Shown in pieces: positions 27,820-36,100 of a DNA stretch of 64,000 bases. The DNA is taken from the NCBI RefSeq assembly GCF_900637295.1, contig NZ_LR134363.1:3156509-3220508 (forward strand). The letters are read 5' to 3'. How positions within the stretch are numbered: the first letter of the stretch is position 1; each line of letters starts with the position of its first letter. Position numbers and translations under genes: made by a program. This DNA comes from Actinomyces slackii (GTDB lineage Bacteria > Actinomycetota > Actinomycetes > Actinomycetales > Actinomycetaceae). The notes beneath the pieces are model-generated. The model ran no database searches. It was given only the letters and a program-made list of their open reading frames with translations, and was not told where the DNA came from.

Positions 27820-29139
27820 TCAGGGATCGAGGCGGTCGGCCAGGATGCGGCGCAGGGCGGGAGCATCCACCTTGCCCGGGCCGCGCAGGGGGAGCTCGTC
27901 CAGGACGGCGATGGCCTTGGGGGCGTGGGCGCCGTCGAGCCGGGCCCGGGCGGCCAGGCGCAGGGCCCGCTCATCGAGTCGCGCCCCGGGGGCGGGGACC
28001 ACGGCTGCGACGACGGCGCTGCCCCACTGGGCGTCGGGCAGGCCCACGACCGCCGCCTGGGCCACGCCCTCGATGCTCAGCAGGGCGGCCTCCACGGCGC
28101 TGGGCTCGACCTTGATCCCCCCGGTGATGATGACCCCGTCCATGCGGCCCAGGACCTGGAGGCGGCCACAGGCCAGGCGGCCCCGGTCGGAGGTGGCCAG
28201 GACCCGCAGGCTCCCGCTGGTGGCCCCGCTGCCGGTCCCTCTGCCGGCCGGGCGCCTCCAGGTGTGGAAGCCCTCGGCGACGCGGTGGCCCAGCCTCTCC
28301 CCGGCACGCCAGAGCGGCTCGCGGCCCATCTCACTGCCCGGCGCAGGATCAGCGGCTCCGGCCTCATGGTGACTGCCACCGGGATGTGCGTACCCCTGGG
28401 CCAGAACCGGCCCCGTGATGAGGACCCGCCCCTCGGCGTCCAGGGCGACCTCCACCCCGTCCAGGGGCACGCCGTCGTAGAGGCAGCCCCCGCCGGTCTC
28501 GCTCATGCCGTAGGTGGTGACCACCGCGATGCCGGCCTGCCGGGCGCGGTCCACCAGGCCGGGGGGCGGGGCCGCGCCCCCCAGCAGGACGGCGTCGGCC
28601 CTGGCCAGGGCGGCCACGGCGCCGGGGTGCTCCAGGGCCCGCAGCAGCTGGGTGGGCACCAAGGAGGTGTAGAGCCGCTGCGCTGTCGCCCTGGCCCGCT
28701 CCAGCTCCCGGGCCAGGTCCGGGGGGCGGAAGCCCGCCGAGGTGTCCACGACCACCGGATCAGTCCCGGCCACCAGGCCGCGCACGAGGATCTGCAGCCC
28801 GGCCACGTGGTGACTGGGCAGGGCCAGCGCCCAGGTGCCCGGTCCGCCCAGGCGCGCATGGGTGGAGCGGGCTGAGGCGAGCAGAGCGGCTGCGCTCATG
28901 GCCACCAGTCGCCCGGTGCCGGTGGTTGAGCCCGAGGTGCGCAGCAGGATGTCGGTGCCCTGGGGCAGGGCGCCCGGGTGGGCGCATGCGCTGGTGGTCT
29001 CCTGTCCCGGGGCGACGGGCAGCAGCGGGCCGGCCTGCCTGCCCGGGGCCTGGAGGATCTCGGCGAGCCGGCCGCGCAGGACGGCGACGTCCCGGGGATG
29101 CGTTCCACCCACGACGGGCAGGGGGGCTGGGGCAGGCAC
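27820..29139 (-). CDS. menE: o-Succinylbenzoate-CoA ligase
   Basis: A 439-aa acyl-adenylate-forming enzyme. The P-loop is LRTSGSTTGTGR, the middle motif is TTYGMSETGGG, and the hinge region is GRMDGVIITGGIKVEP with the C-terminal Lys in PLRGPGKVD. It activates o-succinylbenzoate before MenB. An Ala/Gly/Pro-rich insertion (about residues 255-310) lies between the core and hinge. It is 100 bp upstream of menA on the same strand. Confidence 0.9.
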   Translation of the reverse strand: MPAPAPLPVVGGTHPRDVAVLRGRLAEILQAPGRQAGPLLPVAPGQETTSACAHPGALPQGTDILLRTSGSTTGTGRLVAMSAAALLASARSTHARLGGPGTWALALPSHHVAGLQILVRGLVAGTDPVVVDTSAGFRPPDLARELERARATAQRLYTSLVPTQLLRALEHPGAVAALARADAVLLGGAAPPPGLVDRARQAGIAVVTTYGMSETGGGCLYDGVPLDGVEVALDAEGRVLITGPVLAQGYAHPGGSHHEAGAADPAPGSEMGREPLWRAGERLGHRVAEGFHTWRRPAGRGTGSGATSGSLRVLATSDRGRLACGRLQVLGRMDGVIITGGIKVEPSAVEAALLSIEGVAQAAVVGLPDAQWGSAVVAAVVPAPGARLDERALRLAARARLDGAHAPKAIAVLDELPLRGPGKVDAPALRRILADRLDP

Positions 29140-29329
29140 GCCACCATGGTGCCACGGCCGGGGATCGGCGGCCGACGACGTCCCTGCGTCTGCCCCTGCC
29201 CCTGCGCCGGGGCGGGGCGACGTCGCACCGGGGCGGGCCTGTGGGGCGGCATATTACTGTCCGGCACCGATTGGTCGGGCCTCTGATCGGCCGGCGAGAC
29301 GCGCAGGGGCGGACCTGTAGGGTGGAGTC

Positions 29330-29764
29330 ATGCGCGTTGTTCTCATTGTCCTGGCGGTCGCCCTGGTGCTGTACGCCCTGCTGGACTGCGCCCGCACCCC
29401 GGAGGACAACATGCCGGCGCGCATGCCCAAGCTCGTGTGGGTCTGCATGATCATCATCGCCCCGATGGTGGGGGCGATCGCCTGGATCATCGTCTCGCGG
29501 GTCAAGGCCGCCGAGGAGCGCGGGGGCTATGTGGAGCCCACCGTCTGGTCCTCCCGGGAGGGGACGAGCTTCCGCCGCCCCGAGCGCCCCCGCCCCAGCG
29601 GGCCCGACGACGACCCCGACTTCCTGCGCAACCTGGAGCAGGACATCCGCCGTCGCAAGCACCACCCCCAGGATGAGCCGAAGGCCGATCCCAGCGGCGA
29701 GGCCGACCCGAGGACCGACTCCGATCCGGAGGCGGAGGGCGACACCCAGGCGCCGCAGCCCTGA
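29330..29764 (+). CDS. Small membrane protein with a phospholipase D N-terminal (PLDc_N) domain
   Basis: 144 aa. Two transmembrane segments (about 1-18 and 34-56) flank YALLDCARTPEDNMPARMPK, which matches the PLDc_N arrangement found at the N-terminus of cardiolipin synthases and in many short actinobacterial proteins. The C-terminal half is a charged Pro/Asp/Glu-rich tail. It lacks HKD phospholipase motifs, so it is not itself a PLD enzyme. It is divergent from menE. Confidence 0.7.
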   Translation: MRVVLIVLAVALVLYALLDCARTPEDNMPARMPKLVWVCMIIIAPMVGAIAWIIVSRVKAAEERGGYVEPTVWSSREGTSFRRPERPRPSGPDDDPDFLRNLEQDIRRRKHHPQDEPKADPSGEADPRTDSDPEAEGDTQAPQP

Positions 29765-29839
29765 GGGACGGCGCCGCCTGGAGTTCGGAGCGCGGTGAGG
29801 CCTGAGCGCTGCGGAGGCAGGGCGCTGCGGCCCGGCGCC

Positions 29840-30601
29840 TCAGGGCAGGCCGGCGCCGCCGGTGGGCCAGGGCCCGGTGTCCACGCCGTAGCCGTGGGCG
29901 GCGGCGTGGACCAGCCAGTCCTGCGGCAGCCAGCTGCGGCGCACCACCTGGGGGTGGTTGGGCATGTGGCGCACCGACCACAGGATGAGGACGAGCTCGG
30001 CCCATTGGGCGCGCAGCTTCCAGCGGGCGGTTCCCGCCGAGTTGGCCGCCGCCATCACCGCCTCGCCGGTCCCGGTGAGGTGGACCTCCTGGACCTGGGA
30101 GAAGGGGATGGGCATGATCCCCTCCCCGGTGCCCAGGTAGATGCCGTGCGTTGAGACGGTCAGGCGGGCACGGGCCAGGTGGCGCCACTTCTCGACGGCG
30201 TCGGCCTGGGCGGCCTTCTTGCGTCGACTGTTGAGGTAGGCCTGGCCGCCGAGGAAGGCGGCGGTCAGGGCCAGGCCGACCGGGCCTCCGGCCAGGAAGA
30301 AGCCCCGAGAGGGGTTGTAGGTCGCGTCCCCACGGCGCCACATGAGCAGCTCGGCGTCGCAGGTGGCCAGCATGACCTCATCGGGGGCCATCACGGGGCG
30401 CACCGGGTCGATCATCGGTGAGACGGGGCTGGGGCGCTGGCCTCTGCGCGCGGCGGTCAGGACGGCTGCGGTGTTCCACCACACGAAGTCCTGGCCCGTC
30501 CAGGGCCGTGCGGGGGTTCGCCGCGGGGATTCGAGCGGGTCGCGGGCGCCGGCGGAGACCACCTCCTGACCGCTGCGGCGCGAGGGGGGAAGCTGGGTCA
30601 C
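29840..30601 (-). CDS. Hypothetical protein, one hydrophobic segment
   Basis: A 253-aa protein translated from GTG at 30601, which overlaps the stop of the histidine phosphatase gene (GTGA), so the two are coupled. After ~90 polar residues a hydrophobic stretch (GFFLAGGPVGLALTAAFLGG) is followed by a cytoplasmic-type domain (LTVSTHGIYLGTGEGIMPI, then VQEVHLTGTGEAVM) that could be PH-like. I do not recognise a family. Codon usage agrees with neighbouring genes. Confidence 0.65.
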   Translation of the reverse strand: MTQLPPSRRSGQEVVSAGARDPLESPRRTPARPWTGQDFVWWNTAAVLTAARRGQRPSPVSPMIDPVRPVMAPDEVMLATCDAELLMWRRGDATYNPSRGFFLAGGPVGLALTAAFLGGQAYLNSRRKKAAQADAVEKWRHLARARLTVSTHGIYLGTGEGIMPIPFSQVQEVHLTGTGEAVMAAANSAGTARWKLRAQWAELVLILWSVRHMPNHPQVVRRSWLPQDWLVHAAAHGYGVDTGPWPTGGAGLP

Positions 30602-31347
30602 GCCCGCCCCTGCGGCGGCTGCTCCTCGCCTGCGCCTGCTGGGCCGGCGCCGTCGTCGAAGCCCAGCGCCCTCGGGCTGGTGCCCTGCTCCTGGGCGGCG
30701 GAGGTTCCGGGCACCATGTCGCGGGCCTGGCGAAGCAGGTCGCCGGCCGGCTCCCAGTAGGCCATTCCCACCAGGGTGCGGTCCTCGAAGGTCAGGGAGG
30801 TCAGGGAGGCCAAGGAGCACTGGCGTCGGCGCGGGTCATGCGCCAGGGGGCGGCCCTCCAGGAAGAGCCGCAGGGACCAGACGGGCAGCTGGTGGGAGAC
30901 CAGAAGAGCCTCGTGCCCCTGCGCGAGGCTCAGGGCGGAGGCGACGGCCCGGCGCATGCGCACCACGATGTCGCGGTAGGGCTCCCCCCAGGAGGGCCGC
31001 ACCGGGTTGAGGTAGAGGGGCCAGTAGCCGGGGTGGGCCAGGACCCACCGGTTGCGGTTGACGGCCACGCCCTCGAAGCGGTTGCCGGCCTCGATGAGGC
31101 GCTCATCCGTCGTCGGCCTCAGACCGAAGGCGGCCGCCGTGGGGGCGCCGGTCTCGCGCGCCCGCTCCAGGGGCGAGGTGATGACGTGGGTGAGGTCGTG
31201 CCCGGAGGCGGACAGGACATCGGCGACCTGCTGGGCCATCTGGGCCCCGAGGGCCGAGAGGTGGTAGTCGGGCAGTCGCCCGTAGAGGATGCCCTCGGGG
31301 TTGTGGACCTCGCCGTGCCGCATGAGGTGGATCGTCGTGCGCGCCAT
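30598..31347 (-). CDS. Histidine phosphatase family protein (phosphoglycerate-mutase-like)
   Basis: A 249-aa protein with the RHG motif IHLMRHGEVHNPEG at the N-terminus. A second Arg lies in ITSPLERARETG and a catalytic His in ALLVSHQLPVWSLR. These residues define the branch-1 histidine phosphatases; the substrate is not predictable. ATG at 31347 (MARTTIHL) is chosen; longer frames run into the opposite-strand promoter region. The C-terminal ~30 residues are disordered. Confidence 0.85.
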   Translation of the reverse strand: MARTTIHLMRHGEVHNPEGILYGRLPDYHLSALGAQMAQQVADVLSASGHDLTHVITSPLERARETGAPTAAAFGLRPTTDERLIEAGNRFEGVAVNRNRWVLAHPGYWPLYLNPVRPSWGEPYRDIVVRMRRAVASALSLAQGHEALLVSHQLPVWSLRLFLEGRPLAHDPRRRQCSLASLTSLTFEDRTLVGMAYWEPAGDLLRQARDMVPGTSAAQEQGTSPRALGFDDGAGPAGAGEEQPPQGRA

Positions 31348-31426
31348 GCCCGTGATTCTCGCACGTCCGGAGGCGGGCGTCGCCTGGCACGGGCAATGGC
31401 TCCGACGACTCATAGTTATGTGTCTC

Positions 31427-31455
31427 TTGACACACGGGGGTCGAATTTCTAGGCT
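31427..31455 (+). promoter_or_regulatory. Consensus promoter giving a probably leaderless transcript
   Basis: TTGACA at 31427-31432 and TAGGCT at 31450-31455 are separated by 17 bases. The ATG of the next gene lies only 7 bases after the -10 element and lacks a ribosome-binding site, so the transcript probably begins at the start codon. Confidence 0.6.
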
Positions 31456-31461
31456 TCTTGC

Positions 31462-32016
31462 ATGTCTGCGCCAAGCGATGAGGCTGAGGGTGCGACTGAA
31501 GCGCCTGAGCCCGCCCCCTCCGCGAACGTCACCCAGCCGCCGCGGCGCCATCTGCTGGCCTGGCTGGCTGGCGGCAGCGCCATCGCCATCGGAGGCGGCC
31601 TGCTGTGGGCCTACAGGCCGGGCGGCTACTTCACCCGGGACGCCATCGACCTGCGCGCCCTCAGAGCCGACCCCATGTCCAACACGACCCTCCTGGGCCT
31701 GCGCGCCATCGAGGTCCAAGACTCCACCCCAGCAGGGTGGTTCGCCGTGCAGGCCCCGCGCATGCGCCTGAACCGCTGGTTCCGCGACGACAACTCCACC
31801 CCCCACGACCTCCAAAGCCGACTGATCACCCACGCCAAAAAACAAGGATGGGAATGGGCAGAAGATAGCGACTCCGCTGTCCCCTCAATTTGGATCGGGC
31901 GTCGCAGCTCACCGTCCACCGACACCGACATGTCACTTACCATCAGCATTTCCCCCGCCGATTCCCCTTCCGATCAACACTACAATACCGTTCGCATATC
32001 GCTCGGATTCTTCTAG
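31462..32016 (+). CDS. Hypothetical membrane-anchored protein
   Basis: 184 aa: a 30-residue polar N-terminus, one transmembrane helix (LLAWLAGGSAIAIGGGLLWAY), then an extracytoplasmic domain with no recognised family. ATG at 31462 sits 7 bases after a consensus promoter. Codon bias fades in the last third (AT-richer codons from about 31840). Directly after the stop lies a relic sorting signal in another frame. Confidence 0.55.
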   Translation: MSAPSDEAEGATEAPEPAPSANVTQPPRRHLLAWLAGGSAIAIGGGLLWAYRPGGYFTRDAIDLRALRADPMSNTTLLGLRAIEVQDSTPAGWFAVQAPRMRLNRWFRDDNSTPHDLQSRLITHAKKQGWEWAEDSDSAVPSIWIGRRSSPSTDTDMSLTISISPADSPSDQHYNTVRISLGFF

Positions 32017-32137
32017 CGGAACCTCGACCGGCATCGCACGGACCGGCGCAGGCGGCCTGCGCCCGCTGGTTCTGGCGATCCTGGCTGTCGCAGGCGGCGC
32101 CCTGGCACTGAGGCATCGCGCACGCAGGACGGGCTGA
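32006..32137 (+). pseudogene. Relic C-terminus of an LPXTG-type surface protein
   Basis: In a frame different from the preceding gene, the sequence reads a Ser/Thr linker, IARTGAGG, a 17-residue hydrophobic segment (LRPLVLAILAVAGGALAL) and a basic tail (RHRARRTG) before TGA at 32135. This is the layout of a sortase sorting signal, with IARTG in place of LPxTG. No start codon or upstream body remains, so it looks like the surviving 3' end of a lost cell-wall protein. Confidence 0.5.
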
Positions 32138-32180
32138 GGCCCGGCCCGCGGCCGCGCCGGGGCGGCCGTGGGCGCACAGG

Positions 32181-32270
32181 GGCGCCGGAGTGCGCCGGGG
32201 CGCCGGGGCGCCGGGGCGCCGGGGCGCCGGGGCGCCGGGGCGCCGGGGCGCCGGAGTGCGCCGGGGCGCC
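32181..32270. repeat. Tandem array of the 8-bp unit GGGGCGCC
   Basis: Seven uninterrupted units occupy 32197-32252, flanked on both sides by GGCGCCGGAGTGCGCC-like imperfect units. The unit contains the palindrome GGCGCC, so the array can fold on itself. No gene overlaps it. Confidence 0.8.
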
Positions 32271-32281
32271 GCGGACGTGCG

Positions 32282-32361
32282 TTTGCGTCGAGGACGTGAC
32301 TTTGCGTAGTGAACGTGACTTTGCGTAGTGAACGTGACTTTGCGTAGTGAACGTGACTTTG
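32282..32361. repeat. 19-bp tandem array TTTGCGTAGTGAACGTGAC
   Basis: A diverged first unit (32282-32300) is followed by three perfect units (32301-32357). The array is then cut by the insertion element, and a further unit resumes on the far side (33802-33820), leading into the 60-bp dispersed repeat. Confidence 0.8.
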
Positions 32362-33801
32362 TGATGTCTCAGGACATCGGTGACAGTTCTGTCTCAGGAC
32401 ATCGGTGACAGTTGGTGTGTCAGGACATCGGTGACGGTTGTGTCTTCTTGCGGCCTCGTCCGCCTCGGGAGTTGGTGGGGTCAGGGGCGTGGGTGGAGAC
32501 GTAGGTCACGCCAGGGGCGGGCCAGGTGTGCTGGGCCAGGATCTGGCCGTCGGGGGTGGCAAAGACGATGGTCGCGGGGTCCCAGGTGATCTCGACATCG
32601 CATCGGGCGTGCGCCTTGGAGGCCAGGAAGACGATGGCCCCCAGGCTGACGGTGCCGTTGGCCTGGATCCGGCTTCGTCGCTGACCGCGCTGCGGGGTCC
32701 TGGAGCGGGTCCGTGGCTTGTGGCTGGTGGGCGCCCCGCCGGGGATGATGGGCTCGTCGTTGGCTGTGTGGGGGCGTGGGGGCTCGGCGATGGGGGTGGC
32801 GTGGTCGGGCCTGGGCCGGGGTGATGTGTCCGGGCAGGCCCTGGTGGGGGCGCTGGGTGTTGTAGATCTGGTCGAAGGCGTCGATCTGGGCTTGCAGCTC
32901 GTCCAGGTCCTTGGCCAGGGGCTGGGCATCGAGGTAGCGCAGCAAGGTGTGGCCGAAGCGCTCGGTCTTGCCCTGGGTGGTGGGCTTGTAGGGCTTGCCG
33001 GTGATGGGCTCGACCCCCAGGGCCCGCACGTGCTCCACGAGCGCGCCCTGCCTGCCCCGCCTGGTGGGGTTCAAAGCGCTGCCGTTGTCGGTCAGCAGTC
33101 TTTGGGGCACCCCGTGGCGCGCCACGGCCGTGACAGGACGGTGATCGCCGCGGTGCTGGTCTCGCCCCGGGCCGCCAGCCAGGCCAGGGCCAGGCGGGAG
33201 TGGTCATCGATGAGCCGGGCGGATCCACGCACTTGCGGCCGCCGCCTGGCACGTAGGTGGTGGCGCCCGATCTGCCAGCAGGCGTTGGGCGCGGGGTAGA
33301 GCCGCCTCCAGGCCGCTCGGGGCCTTTTGGACGGCTCGGCCCGGGCCAGGCCCCGAGCCCGGAACAGGCGGGCCAGCGCTGCCGGGGACGCGGTTGTCCA
33401 GGCCCATCTGCCTCATCTTGTCATGAACGCTGACCGGGCCATGGTCCAGGCCCGAGGCCGCCAGTGCCGCGCGCACCGACACGGCCTGATCCTTGACCTC
33501 CTGGCCCAGGGCGGTCGGGCTCGTCTGGGGCCTGCGCGACAGGGGCTCCAGGACAGCGGCCTGGCCCATCTGCTCGGCCCGGCGGCGCAGCTTGTAGAAG
33601 GTATTGCGGGAGATGGCATGCTCGGCGCCCAACGAGGCCACCGCCCCACGCGGGGCGTCGGCGGGCCAGTTGGCGATCGCCAGGCGGATACGAGGATCAA
33701 CAGGTTTGCTCACCAGCCCATCGAAGTGTCACCACCAGACCCCCTCAAACCGTCACCGATGTCCTGAGGCAGAACTGTCACCGATGTCCTGAGACATAAC
33801 A
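32360..33801. mobile_element. IS481-type insertion sequence (about 1.44 kb, inactive)
   Basis: Both ends start TGT(G/T)ATGTCTCAGG and carry repeated CAGGACATCGGTGAC units spaced 25 bp apart. Left copies are at 32370, 32395 and 32421. Right copies are inverted, at 33752-33766 and 33777-33791. The element encloses one decayed transposase gene. It interrupts the 19-bp array, and no clear target duplication remains. Terminal structure and transposase type fit IS481. Confidence 0.8.
32420..33713 (-). pseudogene. IS481-family transposase, multiply frameshifted
   Basis: The N-terminal helix-turn-helix part (from ATG at 33713, SRNTFYKLRRRAEQMG), the central rve core (LIDDHSRLALAWLAARGETS; then QRLLTDNGSALNPT and GKTERFGHTLLRYLDAQPLA) and the C-terminus (HARCDVEITWDPATIVF) lie in different frames. 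At least four shifts are needed to join them, near 33385, 33270, 33215 and 33130, and another near 32810. The expected WQIDA, which carries the first catalytic Asp, reads WQIG. The gene is inactive. Confidence 0.8.
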
Positions 33802-33816
33802 TAGTGAACGTGACTT

Positions 33817-33876
33817 TGCGTCAATCACCCCTGTGCTAACCCCAGTCGGATGACGCAGACCCTCGTCCGGTACGCA
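33817..33876. repeat. Copy B of the 60-bp dispersed intergenic repeat
   Basis: Matches 23345-23404 at 56 of 60 positions, including the GCGTCA...TGACGC arms and the terminal CCGGTACGCA. It directly continues the 19-bp array, so the insertion element landed inside a copy of this repeat. Confidence 0.75.
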
Positions 33877-33905
33877 GACCCTCGTCGTCGGCTTGCATCC
33901 GCCGG

Positions 33906-34040
33906 CCCCGAGCCGGCCTCAACCGGCCGCGGCCAGCCCCCACAACCGGCCCCAAGCCGCCCTCAACCGGCCGCGGCCAGCCCCCACAACCGGCCCCAAG
34001 CCGGCCTCAACCGGCCGCGGCCAGCCCACACAACCAGCCC
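33906..34040. repeat. 44-bp tandem repeat, about three copies, upstream of dapD
   Basis: Units beginning CCTCAACCGGCCGCGGCCAG start at 33917, 33961 and 34005, an exact 44-bp period. The first two are near-identical and the third diverges at its end. It lies 90 bp before dapD. No gene is supported here; short frames reading through it are repeat artefacts. Confidence 0.8.
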
Positions 34041-34130
34041 CAGTCGGACCCAGCCGGCGGCGGGCGCCCGATCGGCCCGGATGGCGGTCGGATCGGGCGC
34101 CCGCCCCGCGGGTCCCGTATGGTTGCGGCC

Positions 34131-35093
34131 ATGACGACTCGCAGTGCATGGGGTCTTGGTCTGGCGACCGTGACCGACGACGGCAACACCCTCGACGTGT
34201 GGTACCCGAACCCGATCCTGGGGGATGAGCCCGAGGACGGCCATGCCGAGCTCCTGGCCACCCTGACCGCCATGGAGCGCCGCGACGAGGCCCGCGGCGT
34301 GCGCACCACCGTGGTGCGCACCTGGGCCGACCTCGACGACGCCCCCCAGACGGTCTCCGGCGCCTACCTGCGCCTCCACGTCCTGTCCCACCGCCTGGCC
34401 AAGCCCAACACGGTGAACCTGGACGGGATCTTCTCCCGCCTGCCCAATGTGGTGTGGACCTCGGCGGGCCCCTGCCCGGCGGAGGACTTCGAGACCACTC
34501 GCACCCGCCTGCGCGCCGCCCTGGGCCGCCCGGTGCAGGTGAACTCGGTGGACAAGTTCCCGCGGATGACCGACTACGTGCTGCCCTCGGGCGTGCGCAT
34601 CGGCAACGCCGCCAATGTGCGCCTGGGCGCCTACCTGGCGGAGGGCACCACGGTCATGCACGCCGGCTTCGTCAACTACAACTCGGGCACGCTGGGCCGC
34701 TCCATGGTGGAGGGGCGCATCTCCCAGGGCGTGATCATCGGGGACGGCTCGGACGTGGGCGGCGGCGCCTCGACCATGGGCATGCTCTCCGGCGGCGGGC
34801 GCCAGCGCGTGGCCCTGGGCGAGCGCTGCCTGCTGGGCGCCAACTCGGGCCTGGGCATCCCCCTGGGCGACGACTGCGTGGTCGAGGCCGGCCTGTACCT
34901 GACGGCGGGCACCAAGGTCTCCCTCATGCCCCAGGGCGGCGTGGTGCCCGGCGCCCACGGGCTGTTCAAGGAGCCGCGCGTGGTCTCGGCCCGCGAGCTG
35001 GCGGGGGTCTCCAATGTGCTCTTCCGCCGCAACTCCCAGTCCGGGGCCGTGGAGGCCCTGGCCAGGGGCGGCAAGAGCATCGAGCTGGGCTGA
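34131..35093 (+). CDS. dapD: 2,3,4,5-Tetrahydropyridine-2,6-dicarboxylate N-succinyltransferase
   Basis: A 320-aa left-handed beta-helix acyltransferase of the succinylase branch of lysine/diaminopimelate synthesis. Hexapeptide-type repeats run through [40 protein letters not shown] and [20 protein letters not shown]. The actinobacterial form has the N-terminal ~100-residue domain seen here. ATG at 34131 (MTTRSAWG) is preferred over an upstream in-frame ATG at 34119. Confidence 0.94.
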   Translation: MTTRSAWGLGLATVTDDGNTLDVWYPNPILGDEPEDGHAELLATLTAMERRDEARGVRTTVVRTWADLDDAPQTVSGAYLRLHVLSHRLAKPNTVNLDGIFSRLPNVVWTSAGPCPAEDFETTRTRLRAALGRPVQVNSVDKFPRMTDYVLPSGVRIGNAANVRLGAYLAEGTTVMHAGFVNYNSGTLGRSMVEGRISQGVIIGDGSDVGGGASTMGMLSGGGRQRVALGERCLLGANSGLGIPLGDDCVVEAGLYLTAGTKVSLMPQGGVVPGAHGLFKEPRVVSARELAGVSNVLFRRNSQSGAVEALARGGKSIELG

Positions 35094-35273
35094 CTTCCCG
35101 GGCCGACTTCCCGGGCTGACGGCGCCTGCCGGCCGGCCCGCCCGGCGCGCAGCGGGCCCTGACCCGCCCAGTGACCCGCCCAGCCCGCCTCGCACCTGCC
35201 GCCTTAGGCGCTCTGGGCCCAGCCGTTCCTTTCGTCCATTCCCCTCGCGCACTCCCCTCGCGAGTGTGACGCC

Positions 35274-35282
35274 TGCTACACT
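35274..35282 (+). promoter_or_regulatory. Extended -10 element, possible sdhCAB promoter
   Basis: TGC-TACACT forms an extended -10 motif 30 bases before the sdhC ATG. No matching -35 hexamer is visible, which extended -10 promoters do not require. The rest of the 218-bp dapD-sdhC gap is GC-rich and featureless. Confidence 0.35.
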
Positions 35283-35311
35283 CGTGATCCGCGGCAGTAA
35301 CGGAGCGGCTC

Positions 35312-36100
35312 ATGAGCAGGACCAGCGGACACTCACAGGCACTTCCCATGGGGGACAGTCTCCCCGCGCGCCGCCCCAACCGGGGAGGGGATGCGCCGTC
35401 GCGCGCGCTGCCCCGCCTCCCCCACGTCGCGCTGAAGACCATCATGGCCGTCTCGGGTACCGTCATGGGGCTGTTCGTCCTGGTCCACATGATCGGCAAC
35501 CTCAAGATCTTCCAGGGCGAGGAGGCCTACAACGCCTACGCCGCAATGCTGCGCGACTTCGGCTACCCGATTCTGCCCCACGAGGGCCTGCTGTGGGCGC
35601 TGCGGGCCATCCTGTCCGCCTGCCTGCTGGCCCACACCGCGGCCGGGCTGGCCCTGTGGCGCCGGGCGCGGCGCGCCCGCGGGGCCCACAGGCGCCGTGG
35701 ACTGCGCCCCCTGTCCTTCGCCGCCCGCACCATGGTGCTCTCCGGGGCGATCATCGGTGCCTTCATCGTGGTGCACCTGCTGGACCTGACCATCGGCGCC
35801 CTCGTGGCGCCCGAGGGCTTCCTCCACCCCACCGGGCACGGCGCTCAGGCGCAGGCCCACGCCTACGCCAACGTGGTGGCGAGCCTGTCGCGCCCCTGGA
35901 TGGCCCTGTTCTACACCTCGGTCATGGCGGTGGTGGGCGCCCACCTGGCCCAGGGCCTGTGGAGCGCCCTGCATGACCTGGGCGGGACGGCGCCGCGCCT
36001 GCGCCGCATCTGGCTGGCCCTGGCACTGGCCGTGGCACTGGCCATCGCCCTGGGCAACGGGGCCCTGCCCCTGCTGATCCTGGCGGGGGTGATCGCATGA
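35312..36100 (+). CDS. sdhC: Succinate dehydrogenase cytochrome b subunit
   Basis: A 262-aa membrane anchor with five hydrophobic helices and histidines placed for two b hemes (VLVHMIGN, LLAHTAAG, VVHLLDL, VVGAHLAQG), the fused C/D type used with menaquinone in Bacillus and actinobacteria. It heads sdhCAB and its stop overlaps sdhA (ATGA). ATG at 35312 follows GGAG; ATG at 35348 is a weaker alternative. Confidence 0.9.
   Translation: MSRTSGHSQALPMGDSLPARRPNRGGDAPSRALPRLPHVALKTIMAVSGTVMGLFVLVHMIGNLKIFQGEEAYNAYAAMLRDFGYPILPHEGLLWALRAILSACLLAHTAAGLALWRRARRARGAHRRRGLRPLSFAARTMVLSGAIIGAFIVVHLLDLTIGALVAPEGFLHPTGHGAQAQAHAYANVVASLSRPWMALFYTSVMAVVGAHLAQGLWSALHDLGGTAPRLRRIWLALALAVALAIALGNGALPLLILAGVIA

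Noticed and set aside
32370..32435. Three spaced CAGGACATCGGTGAC copies considered as a CRISPR or iteron array
   Set aside because: The same repeats occur inverted at the far end of the transposase gene, so they are insertion-sequence ends.
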